From NCBI GenBank assembly GCA_920105625.2, contig OV050032.1, forward strand, positions 114,994,542 to 115,058,541: DNA of 64,000 nt, given 5' to 3'. Under the pieces are notes generated by a model. That model saw only the letters and a list, made by a program, of their open reading frames with translations, had not been told where the DNA came from and did not search any database. Numbering within the stretch: position 1 is the stretch's first letter; every line of letters begins with the position of its first letter. Positions 60,611 to 64,000 of this stretch are shown here, in pieces. A program made the position numbers and the translations under genes. The stretch comes from Clusia tigrina. Lineage: Eukaryota > Arthropoda > Insecta > Diptera > Clusiidae.

Positions 60611-63361
60611 CAAGCATTTGTATGTTGCAAACTTTGATAGGTGTAGGACGTACCGTATAGAAGCTAGGGCCAATTGAAGTTTTATCAGTGTTTTATTTGG
60701 GACTCTAGGGTAGCATAATTTTGAGCGATAGCTTAAATTCACTAGAGGCTCGAGTACTTTATTGTTACAAAATTTCAAGGTTTTATGACGCTCCAGTAAA
60801 AAGTTACAAGCATTTGTATGTTGCAAACTTTGATAGGTGTAGGACGTACCGTAGAGAAGTTAGGGGCGTTTGAAGTTTTATCGGTGTTTGATTTGGGACT
60901 CTAGGGTAGCATAGCTTTGAGCGATGGCTTAAATTGACAGGAGGCTCGGGTACTTCATTGTTACAAAATTTCAAGGTTTTATGACGCTCCAGTAAAAAGT
61001 TACAAACATTTGAATGTTGCCAACTTTGATAGGTGTAGGACGTACCGTAAAGAAGCTAGGGGCGTTTGAAGTTTTATCAGTGTTTGATTTGGGACTCAAG
61101 GGTAGCATAGCTTTGACCGATAGCTTAAATTGACAAGAGGCTCGGGTACTTCATTGTTACAAAATTTCAAGGTTTTATGACTCCAGTAAAAAGTTACAAG
61201 CATTTGTATGTTGCAAACTTTGATAGGTGTAGGACGTACCGTATAGAAGTTAGGGGCGTTTGAGGTTTTATCAGTGTTTGATTTGGGACTCTTGGGTAGC
61301 ATAGCTTTGAGCGATAACTTAAATTGACAAGAGGCTCGAGTACTTTATTGTTACAAAATTTCAAGGTTTTATGACGCTCCAGTAAAAAGTTACAAGCATT
61401 TGTATGTTGGAAACTTTGATAGGTGTAGGACATACCGTATAGAAGTTAGGGCCATTTGAAGTTTTATCAGTGTTTGATTTGGGACTCTAGGGTAGCATAG
61501 CTTTGAGCGATGGCTTAAATTGACAAGAGGCTCGAGATCTTTATTGTTACAAAATTTCAAGGTTTTGTGACGCTCCAGTAAAAAGTTACAAGCATTTGTA
61601 TGTTGCAAACTTTGATAGGTGTAGGACGTACCGTATAGAAGCTAGGGCCAATTGAAGTTTTATCAGTGTTTGATTTGGGACTCTAGGGTAGCATAGCTTT
61701 GAGCGATAGCTTAAATTGACAAGAGGCTCGGGTACTTCATTGTTACAAAATTTCAAGGTTTTGTGACGCTCCAGTAAAAAGTTACAAGCATTTGTATGTT
61801 GCAAACTTTGATAGGTGTATGACGTACCGTATAGAAGTTACGGGCGTTTGAAGTTTTATCAGTGTTTGATTTGGGACTCTAGGGTAGCATAGCTCTGAGC
61901 GATAGCTTAAATTGACAAGAGGCTCGAGTACTTTATTGTTACAAAATTTAAATGTTTTATGACGCTCCAGTAAAAAGTTACAAGCATTTGTATGTTGCAA
62001 ACTTTGATAGGTGTAGGACGTACCGTAAAGAAGTTAGGGCCAATTGAAGTTTTATTAGTGTTTGATTTGGGACTCTAGGGTAGCATAGTTTTGAGCGATA
62101 GCTTAAATTCACTAGAGGCTCGAGTACTTTATTGTTACAAAATTTCAAGGTTTTATGACGCTCCAGTAAAAAGTTACAAGCATTTGTATGTTGCAAACTT
62201 TGATAGGTGTAGGACGTACCGTAGAGAAGTTAGGGGCGTTTGAAGTTTTATCGGTGTTTGATTTGGGACTCTAGGGTAGCATAGCTTTGAGCGATGGCTT
62301 AAATTGACAAGAGGCTCGGGTACTTCATTGTTGCAAAATTTCAAGGTTTTATGACGCTCCAGTAAAAAGTTACAAACATTTGAATGTTGCCAACTTTGAT
62401 AGGTGTAGGACGTACCGTAAAGAAGCTAGGGGCGTTTGAAGTTTTATCAATGTTTGATTTGGGACTCAAGGGTAGCATAGCTTTGACCGATAGCTTAAAT
62501 TGACAAGAGGCTCGGGTACTTCATTGTTACAAAATTTCAAGGTTTTATGACTCCAGTAAAAAGTTACAAGCATTTGTAAGTTGCAAACTTTGATAGTTGT
62601 AGGACGTACCGTAAAGAAGTTAGGGGCGTTTGAAGTTTTATCAGTGTTTGATTTGGGACTCAATGGTAGCATAGTTTTGAGCGATAGCTTAAATTGACAA
62701 GAGACTCGTGCACTTTATTGTTACAAAATTTAAAGGTTTTATGACGCTCCAGTAAAAAGATACAAGCATTTGTATGTTGCAAACTTTGATAGGTGTAGGA
62801 CGTACCGTATAGAAGTTAGGGCCATTTGAAGATTTATCAGTGTTTGATTTGGGACTCTAGGGTAGCATAGCTTTGAGCGATAGCTTAAATTGACAAGAGG
62901 CTCGGGTACTTCATTGTTACAAAATTTCAAGGTTTTGTGACGCTCCAGTAAAAAGTTACAAGCATTTGTATGTTGCAAACTTTGATAGGTGAAGGACGTA
63001 CCGTATAGAAGTTAGGGGCGTTTGAAGTTTTATCAGTGTTTGATTTGGGACTCTAGGGTAGCATAGCTTTTAGCGATGGCTTAAATTGACAAGAGGCTCG
63101 AGTACTTTATTGTTACAAAATTTCAAGGTTTTATGACGCTCCAGTAAAAAGTTACAAGCATTTGAATGTTGCCAACTTTGATAGGTGTAGGACGTACCGT
63201 ATTGAAGTTAGGGGCGTTTGAAGTTTTATCAGTGTTTGATTTGGGATTCTAGGGAAGCATAGCTTTGAGCGATAGCTTAAATTGACAAGAGGCTCGAGTA
63301 CTTTATTGTTACAAAATTTAAATGTTTTATGACGCTCCAGTAAAAAGTTACAAGCATTTGT

Positions 63362-63548
63362 ATGTTGCAAACTTTGATAGGTGTAGGACGTACCGTAAAG
63401 AAGTTAGGGCCAATTGAAGTTTTATCAGTGTTTGATTTGGGACTCATAGTTTTGAGCGATAGCTTAAATTCACTAGAGGCTCGAGTACTTTATTGTTACA
63501 AAATTTCAAGGTTTTATGACGCTCCAGTAAAAAGTTACAAGCCTTTGT
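63362..63548 (+). repeat. 187-bp monomer with 9-bp deletion
   Basis: At 63,441 gactcatagttttgag replaces gactctagggtagcatagttttgag, a loss of 9 bp. The rest of the monomer (gggccaattg, attcactagagg) is a standard B type. The deletion falls at the same site as the 10-bp loss at 48,964. It removes a stop and leaves a chance forward open frame of about 80 codons. Confidence 0.85.
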
Positions 63549-64000
63549 ATGTTGCAAACTTTGAGAGGTGTAGGACGTACCGTAAAGAAGTTAGGGGCGT
63601 TTGAAGTTTTATCAGTGTTTGATTTGGGACTCTAGGGTAGCATAGCTTTGAGCGATGGCTTAAATTGACAAGAGGCTCGAGTACTTTATTGTTACAAAAT
63701 TTCAAGGTTTTATGAGGCTCCAGTAAAATGATACAAACATTTGAATGTTGCCAACTTTGATAGGTGTAGGACGTACCGTAAAGAAGTTAGGGGCGTTTGA
63801 AGTTTTATCAGTGTTTCATTTGGGACTCAAGGGTAGCATAGCTTTGACCGATAGCTTAAATTGACAAGAGGCTCGGGTACTTCATTGTTACAAAATTTCA
63901 AGGTTTCATGACGCTCCAGTAAAAAGTTACAAGCATTTGTATGTTGCAAACTTTGATAGGTGTAGGACGTACCGTATAGAAGTTAGGGGCGTTTGAAGTT

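Larger units (their letters stand above)
56497..63960 (+). repeat. B-type HOR region with 15- and 9-monomer spacing
   Basis: The marker pair tatgttggaaactttg and gacataccg/gacatgccg recurs at about 56,707, 59,642 and 61,404. The offsets are 2935 bp (15 x 196 minus 5) and 1762 bp (9 x 196 minus 2). It is followed each time by gagatcttt, then gctagggccaattg with gtacttcat. The tatgactcc 2-bp deletion appears at about 58,046, 58,436, 61,176 and 62,546. These marker combinations match 10.2-22 kb, not the 26-56 kb core. Confidence 0.85.
3365..64000 (+). repeat. Satellite array, forward-oriented segment (about 309 monomers of 196 bp)
   Basis: An uninterrupted head-to-tail array. The landmark gataggtgtaggacgtaccg (with single-base variants) recurs every 196 bp from the gap to the end of the window, always on the same strand. 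Length variants are rare and small: 1-bp losses such as acaaatttc for acaaaatttc, a 2-bp loss giving tatgactcc for tatgacgctcc, a 1-bp gain giving tatgtttgc, and deletions of 3, 9 and 10 bp, plus one 49-bp monomer remnant. No retrotransposon, simple-sequence block or foreign insertion was seen in 60.6 kb. The array is organised into nested higher-order repeats that are listed separately. Confidence 0.98.

Noticed and set aside
719..63604. Roughly two hundred open reading frames of mostly 63-85 codons as candidate small proteins
   Set aside because: They are the same monomer translated over and over. The 196-bp period is not a multiple of 3, frames overlap the next monomer by 23 bp, and no promoter or known domain is visible. 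The sequence is satellite DNA.
1..64000. CRISPR array
   Set aside because: The repeat unit is 196 bp with no unique spacers between copies. The variation is scattered point changes, as in a satellite.
1..64000. Telomere-like motif ttaggg in each monomer (gaagttaggggcg, ctagggtagc)
   Set aside because: There is a single copy per 196 bp, not in tandem, and it is often changed. This is a coincidence of base composition.
1..64000. CENP-B box
   Set aside because: I looked for the TTCG...A..CGGG pattern in the monomer types and found no convincing match on either strand.
1..64000. A strongly conserved protein-binding box within the monomer
   Set aside because: The best candidates, gataggtgtaggacgtaccg and tatgacgctccagtaaaa, both show many single-base variants by eye. 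Without a counted alignment I cannot say any segment is more conserved than the rest.

Overview
The whole window is one tandemly repeated satellite DNA. It has no recognisable protein gene, RNA gene or transposable element. The monomer is 196 bp (exact spacing, seen repeatedly) and about 38% G+C (hand count: 57 A, 65 T, 49 G, 25 C in the monomer at 7676-7871). Roughly 325 monomers are present, in head-to-tail order. This points to a eukaryotic heterochromatic array such as a centromere, pericentromere or knob. A plant or an invertebrate would both fit, but I do not recognise the family and cannot name the organism. A run of exactly 200 N (3165-3364) is the placeholder style of a scaffolded long-read assembly.

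Layout. (1) 1-3164: about 16 monomers in reverse orientation, fairly divergent from each other. (2) 3165-3364: assembly gap. (3) 3365-64000: about 309 monomers, all in the opposite (here called forward) orientation, with no further inversion. The forward array splits into domains by shared diagnostic variants. 3.4-10.2 kb holds two copies of a 23-monomer (4.5 kb) segment and a 3-monomer doublet. 10.2-25.5 kb ('B' variants) is built on an 8-monomer, 1565-bp higher-order repeat (HOR) with 3- and 4-monomer expansions. 25.7-56.4 kb ('A' variants) holds very young large HORs: 3331 bp x2, 3725 bp x2.4, 5293 bp x1.9, 1372 bp x2 and 1175 bp x1.9. 56.5-64 kb returns to B variants. So an A core is flanked by B-type arrays.

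The many short open frames on one strand (mostly 63-85 codons) are a property of the repeated monomer, not genes: 196 is not a multiple of 3, so neighbouring frames shift at every repeat. What is biologically informative here is the record of unequal exchange: nested duplications, small-indel markers that travel with HORs, chimeric monomers and a few deletion junctions. I found no new protein-based system.
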